Below are positions 11,166 to 22,275 of a stretch of 64,000 nt of DNA, piece after piece (the first letter of the stretch is position 1; every line of letters starts with the position of its first letter). The DNA lies in assembly GCA_020796225.1 (NCBI GenBank), contig CM036767.1, positions 23,433,138 through 23,497,137 of the forward strand. Reading direction: 5' to 3'. The stretch comes from Arion vulgaris (lineage: Eukaryota > Mollusca > Gastropoda > Stylommatophora > Arionidae). The translations under genes and the position numbers were made by a program. Below the pieces are notes generated by a model that searched no databases, was not told where the DNA came from, and saw only the letters and a program-made list of their open reading frames with translations.

Positions 11166-11420
11166 CATCCCTACGAATAACGGTAAGAGTTGACAAGCAA
11201 CTCTATCTTCCACCTGGGAATAGATAATAAAATAGACAATAGATCTTTACTTACGTATCAGTTTCATTTCAAAATGTTCTTAGTTTATTTAAGATTTTGT
11301 AATGCTTTCTTGTTTGTTCTTATGTTGATTTGCTTGGTCTCATTTTCATCTTTTGCTAGCAATGATATGAATTATCAAAAACCTATCACATTTTCCATGA
11401 TATATAAAAACTTTATTTTC
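11166..11420. other. No recognisable gene
   Basis: AT-rich sequence overlapped by an open frame (11190-11579) without recognisable domains. The frame runs on into the repeat block to its right. Confidence 0.4.
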
Positions 11421-11429
11421 TTAAAACAA

Positions 11430-12260
11430 ACTAGCAGTTTACCCGTTTTTGCACGGGAATTTCGTTTAAATCTATTCGTAAAGTTCGTTAAAGAAACATG
11501 CCACGTTGCTTCAAAATCTGCTTCTTCCCCATTAAAAACAATACGTTTTCTCTATGCTGTTGAAAACTTTGTCGTTTGACATAAGATAGCTCATTTCGAT
11601 TGCCAGTAAACCTGATCAACAAATTCGTTCCGTGAAGTTGACAACATAAATTTAAAATGTCCCTCATTTCGATTGCCAGTAAAACCTGATACAACAGAAT
11701 TCCCTGAGTTATTGTTTAAACTACCTTTAAAGTTAATTGTTATCTTCTATCTCAGCTCATATAACTGTATCATTCGATACCATACCTGATACAATTAATT
11801 CGTAAAAAAATAACAATTAATGTCCCTCATTTCGATTGCCAGTAAAACCTGATACAACAGAATTCCCGTCCCTATGAAAGTTAAATTTAGTTTAAATCTA
11901 AACCCCTTTTAAAGTTAATTTGTTATCTTTTCCGCTGATCTTCCGAGCTCACATAAACTGTAGCTCATTCCGATAGCCAGTAAAACCTGATACAATTGAA
12001 TTCCCGTGAAAGTTGAAAAATAACAATTGGCAAATTAAATTTATTCAGATTATTAAATTATCGACGTGTTTAAAAAAATTTTTTTTTTAAATTGGCCGAG
12101 TGTGAGATTGAACATGTCCTTAGAATAGCAGTCGAGCATCTTTTGCATTTGTCTACAGAACTACCAATACCAATTGAAATACCAATACATATGTTAGTAT
12201 TCGTATTATGTGTGAAAGACGGCACCAGACTATAAAAACATGATCGCTTTTCGCATCATG
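11430..12260. repeat. Irregular block with four related 70-90 bp segments
   Basis: Segments starting near 11585, 11664, 11821 and 11960 all carry catttcgattgccagtaaa, followed by cctgatacaacagaattccc in most. Spacing is irregular, and the block begins with a hairpin-like tacccgtttttgcacggg. It looks like one dispersed repeat whose core has been duplicated several times. No coding potential. Confidence 0.65.
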
Positions 12261-12720
12261 TGACCGCGAACTTCGTAAAAACATGGATATATATTTTCGG
12301 CGCTTCCTACGCAGAATGGTCCTGTGCGTTAAGTTATAATATGGTTATAGAAACGTACAAAAAGTCTAGTTTTATAATTTTTCCTCTTCATATCTATGAA
12401 AGCTACCTTCTTGCCAAATTTCAAGTTCGTAGAATGTCCAGATATCTTCAAACAATTGGGACAGACACACAATTCCATTTATCTGTTTGTCTTATATATG
12501 TATAGATTGTGTTTATTCGTGAAACTGTCCTGATCGTGTTATCTTATCTTAAAAGTTGTGATATTTTTCGTTGATGATGTTTTATCTGTAAATATAGATA
12601 TTACAGTAGATACGACATCAACATCACGTGATGATGTATGTATGCCATATAAAGTTGAATGGAATATCATCAATACTAATTAGAAAAATATTACTACAAA
12701 TTATATCCATTGCTATCAAA
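12261..12720. other. No recognisable gene
   Basis: One 81-codon open frame (12260-12505) without recognisable domain. The rest is AT-rich. Confidence 0.4.
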
Positions 12721-12724
12721 TCAA

Positions 12725-12870
12725 TGGGGAGTATTGTCGTTACTACGAAGTTCGTCCACTGAAGCTGAGATCGTCTTGTGTAAGAAATATATGAGATTAC
12801 ACATGATTTTACACTGATGCAATAATGAGAGTCTTATCAATCAATCAAGCTATCAATCAATCAAGCAATC
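12725..12870 (+). mobile_element. SINE S1 3' fragment
   Basis: Has the S1 order gttcgtccactgaagctgag, tgtgtaagaaa, a degenerate tgcaataatgagag, and an (aatc)n tail that runs to about 12870. It matches 58440-58570 and 61130-61255. Confidence 0.75.
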
Positions 12871-13300
12871 AAAGGCTTGAAAACGGAAGATTGATTTCCT
12901 TGCTTGCAGAACTGGTAAGTCGTATGCTGATAGTAGTTAACAAATTATGAACTCAGTAGCACCAGCAACATCTGCATTAGGAACAAAAATGCACTCCTGA
13001 ACGTACACTACGTAGTTCGGACTCAAAGCACGAACGTGAAGCAAAGACTCGACAATTCAATTTCGCCCTCAGCCCCCTTTTCCCCTCTCAAATAATCAAG
13101 CAATCATTCAATCAACCTAGAATTAAATATGCTGACTTAATGATAGACATCACTATTTGTACTGTCAACTCACCTTACAATATTTGAAAACATGAGATCA
13201 GAGCAAGAAATACAAAGCAAAATACCTGTACTAAGTTGCACCTCGCCCGCCACCGCAGTTTGTGCCAAGCAGCCGTCAGAAGGTAAAGTCCAGGGCGTAA
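12871..13300. other. No recognisable gene
   Basis: Mixed sequence just upstream of the possible promoter. Nothing identified. Confidence 0.4.
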
Positions 13301-13390
13301 TCGTCATATAAAGCTGGAAGTCCGCTAGGTTGTTCATCTCAGTTGCGTGTAGGATACCATCATTGCTGGCGTGTTGTATGAATGGTGAGT
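13301..13390 (+). promoter_or_regulatory. Possible TATA promoter and short first exon
   Basis: A TATAAA lies at 13307-13312. About 30 bases on is ctcagttgcg, a good initiator (TCAGT). The sequence then runs to a strong 5' splice site, ATG followed by gtgagt, at 13385. This would give a first exon of roughly 45 bases. If spliced to the acceptor at 19705, an upstream ATG at 13378 would open an 11-codon frame closing just before the MGQ start, that is, a small uORF. This is motif reading only; no transcript evidence is available. Confidence 0.3.
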
Positions 13391-13915
13391 GTTACATAAT
13401 ATTCATTTCTTGTTAACAATAGTCAGTATACATCATACTTGAACAATATAACCAAATATTTGCAAGCTTTCTAGTTAGTAAGATCGTTTTGTCAGCTTCT
13501 CATTCTTAACAAAACAAAACAACTTTTTTCCATGTCAACGGGAATTATATTAATATGTTTTCCAAAGTTTCGAATTGTTTTCACAATTAATCATAATTTT
13601 ATCAAATATCAGACTTGTCGATACTCATTAAATATTTGACAACAAAGATTTTATGTTCTCTTTATTTCACTTGTTGACCAGTGTGATAAATTTGGTATGA
13701 TAATTTACAAGACATTGTTTAGTTTCTGATATGTTGATAAAATATCAACATACATTGGCTTATCGTATTACTATCCTTAGTTTCAAACATGTACACAAAT
13801 GTACATTCATATAGCTAAACTAATAGATAAACTAATTACATTGTTGGGCTAACATTATTATATAACAGGAATGTCTCATTGAGTTATTCATCTGTGTATC
13901 CATTTTGTATTTGGT
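13391..13915. other. No recognisable gene (possible intron)
   Basis: Very AT-rich, no open frame of note. It would be intron if the upstream promoter is real. Confidence 0.4.
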
Positions 13916-13919
13916 TATT

Positions 13920-14205
13920 GTTTGATTGATTGATAGCACCATCATCATTGCACTTTGGTGAGTAACTTTGTGTGCTCCGATCTCTTTCTTACACATGAAG
14001 ATCTCAGCTTCAGTGCACGAACTCCGTAGCACCGGCGAGGGTCACCTATGTAATTTTGAAGATAGTGAAGATGTTTTTGTAGGAATTTTATTTGTAATCT
14101 TTTCTAATGAATTTTGCCCAGGCAGCTGCTTTTCAGCCTTCTTTTCTCGATTTTGAACTGTCATTTGCTCTTTTACGTGCTCAAATTGAACACATGATGA
14201 TGATG
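13920..14205 (-). mobile_element. SINE S1, lacking its head
   Basis: On the minus strand the order is caatttgagcacgtaaaaga, aaaatcgagaaaagaaggct, aaattcattagaaaagatta, ttcactatcttcaaaattac, ctcgccggtgct, ctgagatcttc, caaagtgcaatgatgatgg and a tcaatcaatc tail. It is the longest S1 body in the window after 60565-61260. Confidence 0.8.
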
Positions 14206-14695
14206 ATATATTATTATTGATATTTTATATATAAATAGATATATCATATGTAGCTGTAACTTTAGTAGTCATAATTGTGGTATATCCCGTGTAAATTAAT
14301 CTTTCTAGTCGCATACGTCATTCGCCAGGGACTATAGTTGTTATCTAATTAGAACATTGACTACTTACACTTTTCTCTTCAACAACAGAAAAATTTGAGC
14401 CAACTATCGTACACAAACGAGTGTTGTTGTATTACTGAGATTAGATTATGAGAAGGATTTCTAGATATTACCTTCTTGTTCTTCGAAACGCAAGAAATTA
14501 TTAGTTTTCACTACTTTTCCTTTTAAGATCAGGGGAGAATATCTGGCTTCTTATTTGCATGCGTAGAAGATTACAAGAAATTCAGACATGTGGTGGTATA
14601 CCTAGAGTTGCAGAAACTCCAAGACAGATAGACTGTATACAGTCTTACTTTACTGTAGCAAACAAACAAAGATAATAAACAAAATAAAGATATAA
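14206..14695. other. No recognisable gene
   Basis: AT-rich sequence with a short (atg)n start. Nothing identified. Confidence 0.4.
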
Positions 14696-14697
14696 AG

Positions 14698-15535
14698 GCA
14701 TTAGAAATGATGGTAAAGAGACTGGAACAAGAGTCAAGTTATGTATATCTTGGACATGTAACAACAGAAGACGGAAGATGTGAGAAGGAAATTCAGAAGA
14801 GAACAGAAATAGCAAGTGAGATATCTAACAACATGAAAAGTGTATTTCAAATAGCAAGTTAGATATCTAACAACATGAAAAGTGTATTTCAAATAGCAAG
14901 TGAGATATCTAACAACATGAAAAGTGTATTTCAAATAGCAAGTGAGATATCTAACAACATGAAAAGTGTATTTCAAATAGCAAGTGAGATATCTAACAAC
15001 ATGAAAAGTGTATTTCAAATAGCAAGTGAGATATCTAACAACATGAAAAGTGTATTTCAAATAGCAAGTGAGATATCTAACAACATGAAAAGTGTATTTC
15101 AAATAGCAAGTGAGATATCTAACAACATGAAAAGTGTATTTCAAATAGCAAGTGAGATATCTAACAACATGAAAAGTGTATTTCAAATAGCAAGTGAGAT
15201 ATCTAACAACATGAAAAGTGTATTTCACATCCAAATAAATAGTAAATACACAAAAGATAATACTTCACAATTGCTACATATATCCGTCATTTTTGTATGG
15301 AACAAAAACATGGACATTAAACAAACAGATAGATGGAGAAATTGAAGCTTGTGAAATACGCATATACAGAATAATAGAGTGAGTGTCATGAAAAGTGAAC
15401 TAATAAACAAGTTCTTCAAGAACTAGAAACAAAAAGACAAATACTCATGCGGGTAGAAATTAGGCAAATGAGATATATTGGACACATTTATTTTCAAGAA
15501 AACTATCTTGAAGGAGGAAGGTAGAAAAGAGAAGA
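14698..15535 (+). mobile_element. LINE ORF2 fragment (family B) with internal tandem amplification
   Basis: Coding starts with VKRLEQESSYVYLGHVTTED, the conserved region just after the RT domain of many LINE ORF2 proteins, followed by GRCEKEIQKR. The next 14 residues (IASEISNNMKSVFQ) are then repeated in frame about ten times. Downstream the ORF2 reading resumes (a KTWTLNKQ segment and an IYWTH-like piece of the GH motif) with frameshifts. The fragment is interrupted on the right by an opposite-strand LINE piece. Confidence 0.85.
14809..15227. repeat. 42-bp minisatellite inside LINE ORF2, about 10 copies
   Basis: Unit atagcaagtgagatatctaa plus 22 bases, period exactly 42 (14 codons), copies nearly identical. 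One early copy has a tag stop. Flanks on both sides are the expected ORF2 continuation, so the array grew from one 14-codon segment. Confidence 0.96.
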
Positions 15536-15539
15536 TCAA

Positions 15540-15775
15540 AGAGAAAAAGTGATCCAATTAGAAAGGCCAGCCGCCTGAAAATCTCTCTGTCTCTTGTAAG
15601 CTCTCCGGCCTCTTCCAGTGTCATGTTCAAGGTTTCTTTGATGTGATTCTGCCACCTTCCTCTTGGTCGTCCCCTGTCTCGTGTTCCATGAAACATTCCT
15701 TCCATTACCTTTCTCTCCAGACCACTGTGGCGTTTAATGTGGCCAAAATATTTCATCTTCCCGGACATGATGTTA
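15540..15775 (-). mobile_element. LINE ORF2 C-terminal fragment (family B)
   Basis: Minus frame 15768-15460 starts MSGKMKYFGHIKRHSGLERK, then GRPRGRWQNHIKETLNMTLE, then EAGELTRDREIFRR. It abuts the plus-strand family B fragment, giving a tail-to-tail pair. Confidence 0.85.
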
Positions 15776-16204
15776 TTTATAAGCGGTGGACCCGCAAAAT
15801 TCAGGAATAGTGTATCATCAGGGTAAAGGATAGACCGTTGTTGGAGAGCTATTAGAGTTAACCCTTGATACCGAGACGGTTCACTATTGATTCATTGAAT
15901 GGTGTATATAGTAAGGAACGATACAGTATAGCTATACAAAATATATTCAATATTTGAAGATATGTATAGTCATTGTGCTTCATGATCTCGGATACAATAT
16001 TTCTTAATGCTTTATAAGTATTAACATCGTTTCGTCAGTTTCTACTTCTTAACAGATTAAAACTCCGTTATTTTTTTTTCATTTCAATATCAATTATGTT
16101 TGTTTTCTAAAGTCATGTGTATGTTGCATTGCAAACCTCACAGTTAAATGTAAACTAACTAAAGCGATGATTTCTATATTATTTTTACAAATTTATATTA
16201 ATTA
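15776..16204. other. No recognisable gene
   Basis: AT-rich spacer. Nothing identified. Confidence 0.4.
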
Positions 16205-16455
16205 TATTCAAGGTGCGTATCCTTTATAGGACGTTGCTCTCTTTGCAGCGCATCTGAAATTAACTCTGTCTCTAGCCAGTTCACTCACTTCGTCGATGGT
16301 CATATTCATGGTTTCTTTAATATCTTGTAACCATCTTCTTCTTGGTCTGCCTGTGCACCCTGGGACCCTGCCCTCTAGTATTGTTCTTCCAGGCCATCGT
16401 GACGCTTGATGTGAACAAAGTATATAATTTTTCTGTATAGTATGTTGTTTATCAG
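16205..16455 (-). mobile_element. LINE ORF2 C-terminal fragment (family B)
   Basis: Minus frame with RWPGRTILEGRVPG, GRPRRRWLQDIKETMNMTID and EVSELARDRVNFRCAAKRAT, close to the copy at 6776-7062. Confidence 0.85.
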
Positions 16456-16659
16456 TCAATTCTCTTTAACATTTAGTTCTTTCAGGGCATCAGTGTTCTT
16501 TCTTTTTCTGTCCATGGTATTTGTAGGATCTTTCTGTAGCAACTTGTCTGAAAAAGATCTTATGCGTGTTCTGGCCAAGAACTATCTATATCCAAGAACT
16601 ACTTACGTTAGCGATAGAAAATGAACGTCATCATCCAAAAGAAATCCCTAACAATCCTT

Positions 16660-16885
16660 TAAAATTGCTCTCTCTCTCTCTCTCTTTCTCTCTCTTATAT
16701 GTCTTCCGACTGCTTTGTTAAATGTCCATGCTTCACACCCATACGTTGCCAATGGGAATACGCATGCTCTTAGTATTCTTATCTTTGTTTTCTTAACAGA
16801 TCCATTCTCTACTGTTTTTAGTTAATTTATTTTTTTGTAATGCCATGTTTGTTCTTCTGTTAATTTCCTTCATCCCATTTTAAAT
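16660..16885 (-). mobile_element. LINE ORF2 fragment, post-RT region
   Basis: Reading 16800 down to 16690 on the minus strand gives TKIRILRACVFPLATYGCEA followed by WTFNKAVGR, a signature of the post-RT region of LINE ORF2. A (CT)n tract lies at 16662-16697. It may be the upstream part of the same insertion as 16205-16455. Confidence 0.7.
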
Positions 16886-17165
16886 CTAGCTTAAAGCCGT
16901 CAAATCTAACACCTTGCTGTAACCATGCCCTACATCCTAGTGAAGAAATGATGTATAATTCATTCACGGATAATGTGCATCGAAATGTTGTAAATAGTGG
17001 GAAATACTTGTGAGTGGAATTTCAAAGTGACATTGATCGGTTCGTCCATGACATAGAAGCATACATAGCTACAACACATTCAACGAAAGTATTATCAAGT
17101 TGTTTACATGCACACAGAACTGTTTATTCATATATTTATCATATATCAATACTTATTTAGTACAT

Positions 17166-18087
17166 AACAATATTATATCAATGCTAACATATGGACAGCG
17201 TATGAGACAATATTATATCAATGCTAACATATGGACAGCGTATGAGACAATATTATATCAATGCTAACATATGAACAGCGTATGAGACAATATTATATCA
17301 ATGCTAACATATGGACAGCGTATGAGACAATATTATATCAATGCTAACATATGGACAGCGTATGAGACAATATTATATCAATGCTAACATATGGACAGCG
17401 TATGAGACAATATTATATCAATGCTAACATATGGACAGCGTATGAGACAATATTATATCAATGCTAACATATGGACAGCGTATGAGACAATATTATATCA
17501 ATGCTAACATATGGACAGCGTATGAGACAATATTATATCAATGCTAACATATGGACAGCGTATGAGACACTATTATATCAATGCTAACATATGGACAGCG
17601 TATGAGACAATATTATATCAATGCTAACATATGGACAGCTTATGAGACAATATTATATCAATGCTAACATATGGACAGCGTATGAGACAATATTATATCA
17701 ATGCTAACATATGGACAGCTTATGAGACAATATTATATCAATGCTAACATATGGACAGCGTATGAGACAATATTATATCAATGCTAACATATGGACAGCT
17801 TATGAGACAATATTATATCAATGCTAACATATGGACAGCTTATGAGACAATATTATATCAATGCTAACATATGGACAGCGTATGAGACAATATTATATCA
17901 ATGCTAACATATGGACAGCGTATGAGACAATATTATATCAATGCTAACATATGGACAGCGTATGAGACAATATTATATCAATGCTAACATATGGACAGCT
18001 TATGAGACAATATTATATCAATGCTAACATATGGACAGCGTATGAGACAATATTATATCAATGCTAACATATGGACAGCGTATGAGA
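17166..18087. repeat. 40-bp minisatellite, about 23 copies
   Basis: Unit acaatattatatcaatgcta plus 20 bases, extremely homogeneous. The main variant is g/t at one position (agcgtatg versus agcttatg), and it is interspersed rather than blocked. Stops in every frame, so non-coding. Confidence 0.97.
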
Positions 18088-18440
18088 AAATGAAACAATA
18101 AAGAAGAACTGTGGAAAGAGAGTTAAAATAAAGTGGCCTAACATAGGAAACAATTGGTGGAAAGGGGGCAGAACGGCAGCATTAGAAATCTGTTGTGTAA
18201 GCCTTATGTGTCAAATAGAACACAAAGAGGATATATATAACATATGCCAATAAGAGTTGTAGAATAATCTCAAGAAATAGAGATATAGAATATAGGAAAC
18301 AAGTTGAATATGCTGCTTTTGAAACTCACAAGAAAGTACGAGTTTTTCAATCATTTTTTCTATGTATCGATGGAGAAGTATTTCGTTCGATATTGTTATG
18401 TTAATTGCATATCCTTTACAGGAATTTGCGAATCAACCCC
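18088..18440. other. No recognisable gene
   Basis: AT-rich spacer between the 40-bp array and a SINE/LINE nest. Confidence 0.4.
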
Positions 18441-18444
18441 ATCT

Positions 18445-18497
18445 TTTTAACGTTGTTTGTCATTTTTCTAGGCATTCTTACGTTCAGTAGTTTGCCA
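18445..18497 (-). mobile_element. SINE S3 body fragment split by a LINE
   Basis: The segment tttttctaggcattcttacg and gttcagtagtttgcca is the S3 body. It is cut at agtagtttgcca by the LINE insertion at 18498 and resumes at 19101. Confidence 0.65.
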
Positions 18498-19112
18498 CAG
18501 AAGACGGAAAACTAGATAGAGAGATAGAGGCTAGAGTGCAAAAGCAAATGCTGTAACCTACCAGCTAGCCCCATTGTTAAAGCACCCAAAATTTCACAGG
18601 CAGCTAAGCAGCAGATGATCAACAGCATTTTTATACCTACTTTGTGTTACCAGAGCCAAACATGGACATTGAACAAAGCGCAGTCACAAAAAATAAGTAC
18701 ATGTGAAATGCGTTGCCTGCGAAAAGTTACCAACAACACGAAAAAACAGAATCACTAACATCAGCATAAGAAAGAAAGTTGGCACAAAACCGTGCTTGAA
18801 TTACATAGATAAACAAAGAATGAAGTGGGTTGGTCACTTAATAAGAATGCATCCAAACTCCACAGTATACAGAGTCTTCTACAACAGAATATCGGGAAAG
18901 AAGGCAAGAGGAAGACCACGGAAAAGATGGTTAGATGACGTAGCAGAATCCTGTGAAAGAGCAAAGATAACAATCACACAAGCCACCAGAACAGCGCAAG
19001 ACAAAAACAGAAAACCACGACACTGAGCAACAACCCGGTAGCAGTGTGACGACACTGTGCAACAACCCGGTAGCAGTGTGACGACAAAAGAAGAAGAAGA
19101 AGTAGTTTGCCA
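18486..19112 (+). mobile_element. 5'-truncated LINE (family A) with 12-bp target duplication
   Basis: The insertion is 18498-19100. It is flanked by perfect 12-bp direct repeats agtagtttgcca (18486-18497 and 19101-19112). Its last ORF2 segment (open at 18703-19026) carries INISIRKK-like text, MKWVGHLIRMHPNSTVYRVF, KKARGRPRKRWLDDVAESCE and KNRKP near the stop. Two 32-bp tail units and a short (GAA)n tail end the element. Only about 600 bp of the LINE was copied. A 5'-truncated copy with a simple tail and target duplication is the classic product of target-primed reverse transcription. Confidence 0.93.
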
Positions 19113-19390
19113 TTACACAGTTCCTTCTCCAGCCGTCTCGACTGTCCTGCCACTGGACAAAGAAGGAATTGGGCAAGAGTGTGAGATCGACGAACTGCGC
19201 AAATCTTTCTCACTTTAACCAAATCATCGCGCAAGTCACCATTTCATCCATCCATCACAAGTGCAAGTATACCTTGCCCACACTGTACAAGAACATTTCA
19301 AGCCCGTATCGGGCTCACTAGTCATTTACGCACACACAGACAAACATAGCGCAACTACATTCCCTTGTATGAAAATGTGTGTAATCATCA
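19113..19390. other. No recognisable gene
   Basis: Begins with the right-hand continuation of the sequence split by the LINE; afterwards nothing identified. Confidence 0.4.
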
Positions 19391-19394
19391 TCAC

Positions 19395-19565
19395 CCGTGA
19401 TGGACGAGCATCATCATATCAGTTTGCCATTGCTTTCTAAACGAGTGGTATCATCGTCCTTGTGTAAAAATCCACGCGAATTTACAACCAAACTGTTCGC
19501 AGCGTGATTCGAACTCAGAACGCCGGGTTTAATAGACCGAGTCACTATCCCCTAAGCCACAGACA
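19395..19565 (-). mobile_element. tRNA-derived SINE S3
   Basis: On the minus strand a tRNA-like head starts with ggtgtctgtggcttagggga (A-box region) and has a B box gagttcgaatc; the body fragment containing gttcgtttagaaagcaatgg follows. The element lies directly upstream of the MGQ exon. Confidence 0.72.
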
Positions 19566-19705
19566 CCATCGATATTGTACGGGATGTATTTCTATATATA
19601 GATTTTTTTTTGGTTGTAATCAAAATATTGAAAAACTATTTCATCTTCTAATCATTTGTTTATATCCTAAGTGACGTTTGTTATTTATATTTTCCATTGC
19701 TGCAG

Positions 19706-19983
19706 ATTTATTCTACACGGCACATAGAGACTAACACAAATGGGTCAGCACACGTCTAGGCCTCAATTGGAGCAGACTAGTCCCAGGTCTCCCCAATCCC
19801 ACTCATCTCCATCCCATGCCTGGCCTAGTTGGGCGTCTTCGTTGACACAAGGACTGCCACCAGAAGGAGACAGAGGTCTGTTCAGGGGAGAGTTTATACT
19901 GGTACAAGCTCCCATAACGGGTACATTAGGAAGAATACAAGAAACACATCCAAGGTCGTCACACATCTACAGGCATCAGTTTC
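19706..19983 (+). CDS. Coding exon with MGQHTS start (host gene, first coding exon)
   Basis: A clean acceptor (ttccattgctgcag) precedes 19706 and a consensus donor (gtaagt) follows 19983. The start ATG is at 19740, has an in-frame TAG 15 bases upstream, and opens 81 codons that run without stop to the donor, leaving one base of codon 82. The peptide starts MGQHTSRPQLEQTSPRSPQS. Gly2 with Ser6 fits the N-myristoylation pattern, which would place the protein at a membrane. The following Ser/Pro/Gln-rich stretch looks disordered, and a more ordered GEFILVQAPITGTLGRI follows. Base composition is clearly richer in GC than the surroundings. Product not recognised. It could belong to the same gene as the exon at 43129, but the phases do not join directly when the best acceptor is used. 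Confidence 0.7.
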
Positions 19984-20109
19984 GTAAGTTCTAATACTCG
20001 CTCACTGTGTATTTTATGTCAGTATTATGTTTTTGTATTTCTCATTTCATTTGTTTTGTTCTCCTTTGTTTTACACTTTCATGTCTTTCTAGAAGATTGT
20101 ATTTCAATT

Positions 20110-20745
20110 GAAAATGTAGAAGTCTAGACAGAAAGATAGAGACTAGAGTAAAAGAAAGCAAAAGATGTAACCTACGAGCTAGCCCAATTTAAGGCACCCA
20201 CAAATTTCACTGGCAGCTAAGCAACAGATGATCAACACCATTTTCATACCTATTTTGTGTTACCAGAACCAAACATGGACAATGAGGAAAGCACAGTCGC
20301 AAAGAATAAGTACATGTGAAATGTGATGAATAAGAAAAGTTACCAACAACACCAGAAAAGTTACCAACAACACCAGAAAAGTTACCAACAACACCAGAAA
20401 AGTTACCAACAACACCAGAAAAGTTACCAACAACACCATAAAAGACGGAGTCACCAACTTCAACATAAGAAAGAAAGTTGGGACTCCTTGCTTGAATGAC
20501 ATTGAAAAACAAAGAATTAATGGGTTCAGCCACTTAATAAGAATGCCACCAAACTCCACTATTTACAAGCTTCTACCACAGAACATCAAGAAAAGGCGAG
20601 AGAAACCACGGGAAAAATGATTAGATGGCACAGCAGAATCCTATCAAAAAGCAAAAATAACCTGGGATTAGAGAATAACTGATGACTAGAAAATCGCATA
20701 ACAAAAACAGAAAACTACGAAATTCGACAACAACCTGCATTTTTC
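20110..20745 (+). mobile_element. LINE ORF2 fragment (family A) with internal 21-bp amplification
   Basis: Collinear with 18510-19020: agacagaaagatagagacta, then ctacgagctagcccaat, aacagatgatcaacaccatt, accaaacatggacaatgag and so on, through a degraded KKRREKPREK-type tail. Many stops. It carries the 21-bp array at 20334-20442, absent from the other copies. Confidence 0.85.
20334..20442. repeat. 21-bp minisatellite inside LINE, about 5 copies
   Basis: Unit gaaaagttaccaacaacacc plus a. The homologous LINE at 18720 has a single gaaaagttaccaacaacac, so this is local growth of one segment. The 7-codon unit keeps antisense frames open (108 and 99 codons); they are artefacts. Confidence 0.95.
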
Positions 20746-20869
20746 TTATAGCAACGCTTGGGTGTGAGTTAGTGATTATTAATCAAATCGAGGAAAAATC
20801 GATTAATGTCTTTGAATGCAATTTCTACTGACAAAATAACACCAAATATGTCCTTTGTGCAACATCTTA

Positions 20870-21140
20870 AAATGGAAGAGATGTTGTTGATACAGGCGAT
20901 ACAAATTAGACAAATTGACATATTTTGGAGATATAAAACAACGTGACTTTCTGTGGAAAAATCATTCTATAGGACATGATACTGGGCAGAAGAAGGAGAG
21001 AAAGGCCAAGTAGAAGATTGATGCAAGATATCGTAAACAATCTGAGTGTATGTCTGCGACAGACGCTTCACACAGAACAGGTAGAGATTTAGAGCTGATG
21101 TTATGGAAGCCAAGTTCCGACAAAAACAAACTCTAGATGA
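20870..21140 (+). mobile_element. LINE ORF2 C-terminal fragment (family B)
   Basis: Reads an IRQIDIFWRYK segment (the position of the GHIKRH motif), then RPSRRLMQDIVNNLSV, matching family B order with frameshifts. Confidence 0.65.
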
Positions 21141-21177
21141 TGATGTTTCTAGAAATATTGTTATCATCTTGTATATC

Positions 21178-21226
21178 CAGTTATGGCAGTATATCCAGTT
21201 AGGGCAGTATATCCAGTTAGGAGATG
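21178..21226. repeat. 17-bp repeat, about 2.8 copies
   Basis: Unit cagtatatccagttagg in tandem directly downstream of the LINE fragment. Confidence 0.85.
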
Positions 21227-21302
21227 TTAGTAAAAATCCAGTCTATGGTAGTGCGTACATTACTGGATTTATAGACTATATAACTTTCTATGTCTTAGAA
21301 CA

Positions 21303-21772
21303 TAAGTCAGAATATGATAAGACTTAGTAACATTACAGTTGAGAATCTGATAAGACTTAGTAACATAACAGTCAGAAGGAATAGTGGATAGGACTTAGTA
21401 ACATTACAGTCGAGAATCTGATAAGACTTAGTAACATTACACGAGTTGAGAACTCTGATAGGACTTAGTAACATTACAGTTGAGAATCTGATAAGACTTA
21501 GTAACATTACAGTCGAGAATCTGATAAGACTTAGTAACATAACAGTCGAGAATCTGATAGGACTTAGTAACATTACAGTAGTCTGAGAAGTCGTGAATCT
21601 GATAGACTTAGTAACATTACAGTCGAGAATCTGATAGGACTTAGTAACATTACAGTCGAGAATCTGATAGGACTTAGTAACATTACAGTTGAGAATCTGA
21701 TAGGACTTAGTAACATTACAGTCGAGAATCTGATAGGACTTAGTAACATTACAGTTGAGAATCTGATAGATA
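21303..21772. repeat. 33-bp minisatellite, about 14 copies
   Basis: Unit gagaatctgataagacttag plus 13 bases (taacattacagtc), period 33, with scattered indels around 21370, 21440 and 21585. It lies between two family B LINE pieces (20870-21140 and 21790-22275), so a LINE origin is possible but not proven. Open frames are artefacts of the 11-codon period. Confidence 0.95.
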
Positions 21773-21789
21773 GATAAAGAAATAATAAG

Positions 21790-22275
21790 AAAACTTGTAG
21801 GAAACAGCTAAAAACTGTCTGGAATGGAACTAAAAGTAAAACCAGAATCAGAGTACTACGAGCATGTATATTCCTAATGACTACGTATGGTTGTGAAACA
21901 TGGACATTTAATAATGTCTTGTGATAACATATACGTGCTTTTGAGCATAAGAGTTACAGAAGAGTCGTCCGTATATCCAGGACAGAGAATAGAACAGATA
22001 GATCTTACAGAAAGAACTCAAAATCAAAGAAAACTGGTTGATTCTACAAATAAAGATGAGAAAATTGAAGTATTTTGGACATATAAAAATACAGGAAGGA
22101 TTGAAAAACACCATTATTGAATCAGGCATGCCGGCACAAAGGAGAAGAGGAAGATCACGAAGAAGATGTATTCAAAATGCAACTGATGATTTGAACATGA
22201 CGACAACAGCACAGGTGGGACATCTCACCAATGAAAGAGAGCAACTGTGAAAAAACTGTTAATGTGGCAAGGTTC
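21790..22275 (+). mobile_element. LINE ORF2 C-terminal region (family B)
   Basis: Reads KTRIRVLRACIFLMTTYGCE and TWTF, then an LKYFGHIKIQEGLKNTIIES segment, then MPAQRRRGRSRRRC and a DDLNMTTTAQVGHLT ending. Several frameshifts. The tail resembles 866-1190 at both protein and DNA level. Confidence 0.82.

Noticed and set aside
17166..18087. Possible CRISPR-like regular array
   Set aside because: The 40-bp units are contiguous with no unique spacers, so it is an ordinary tandem repeat in an animal genome.
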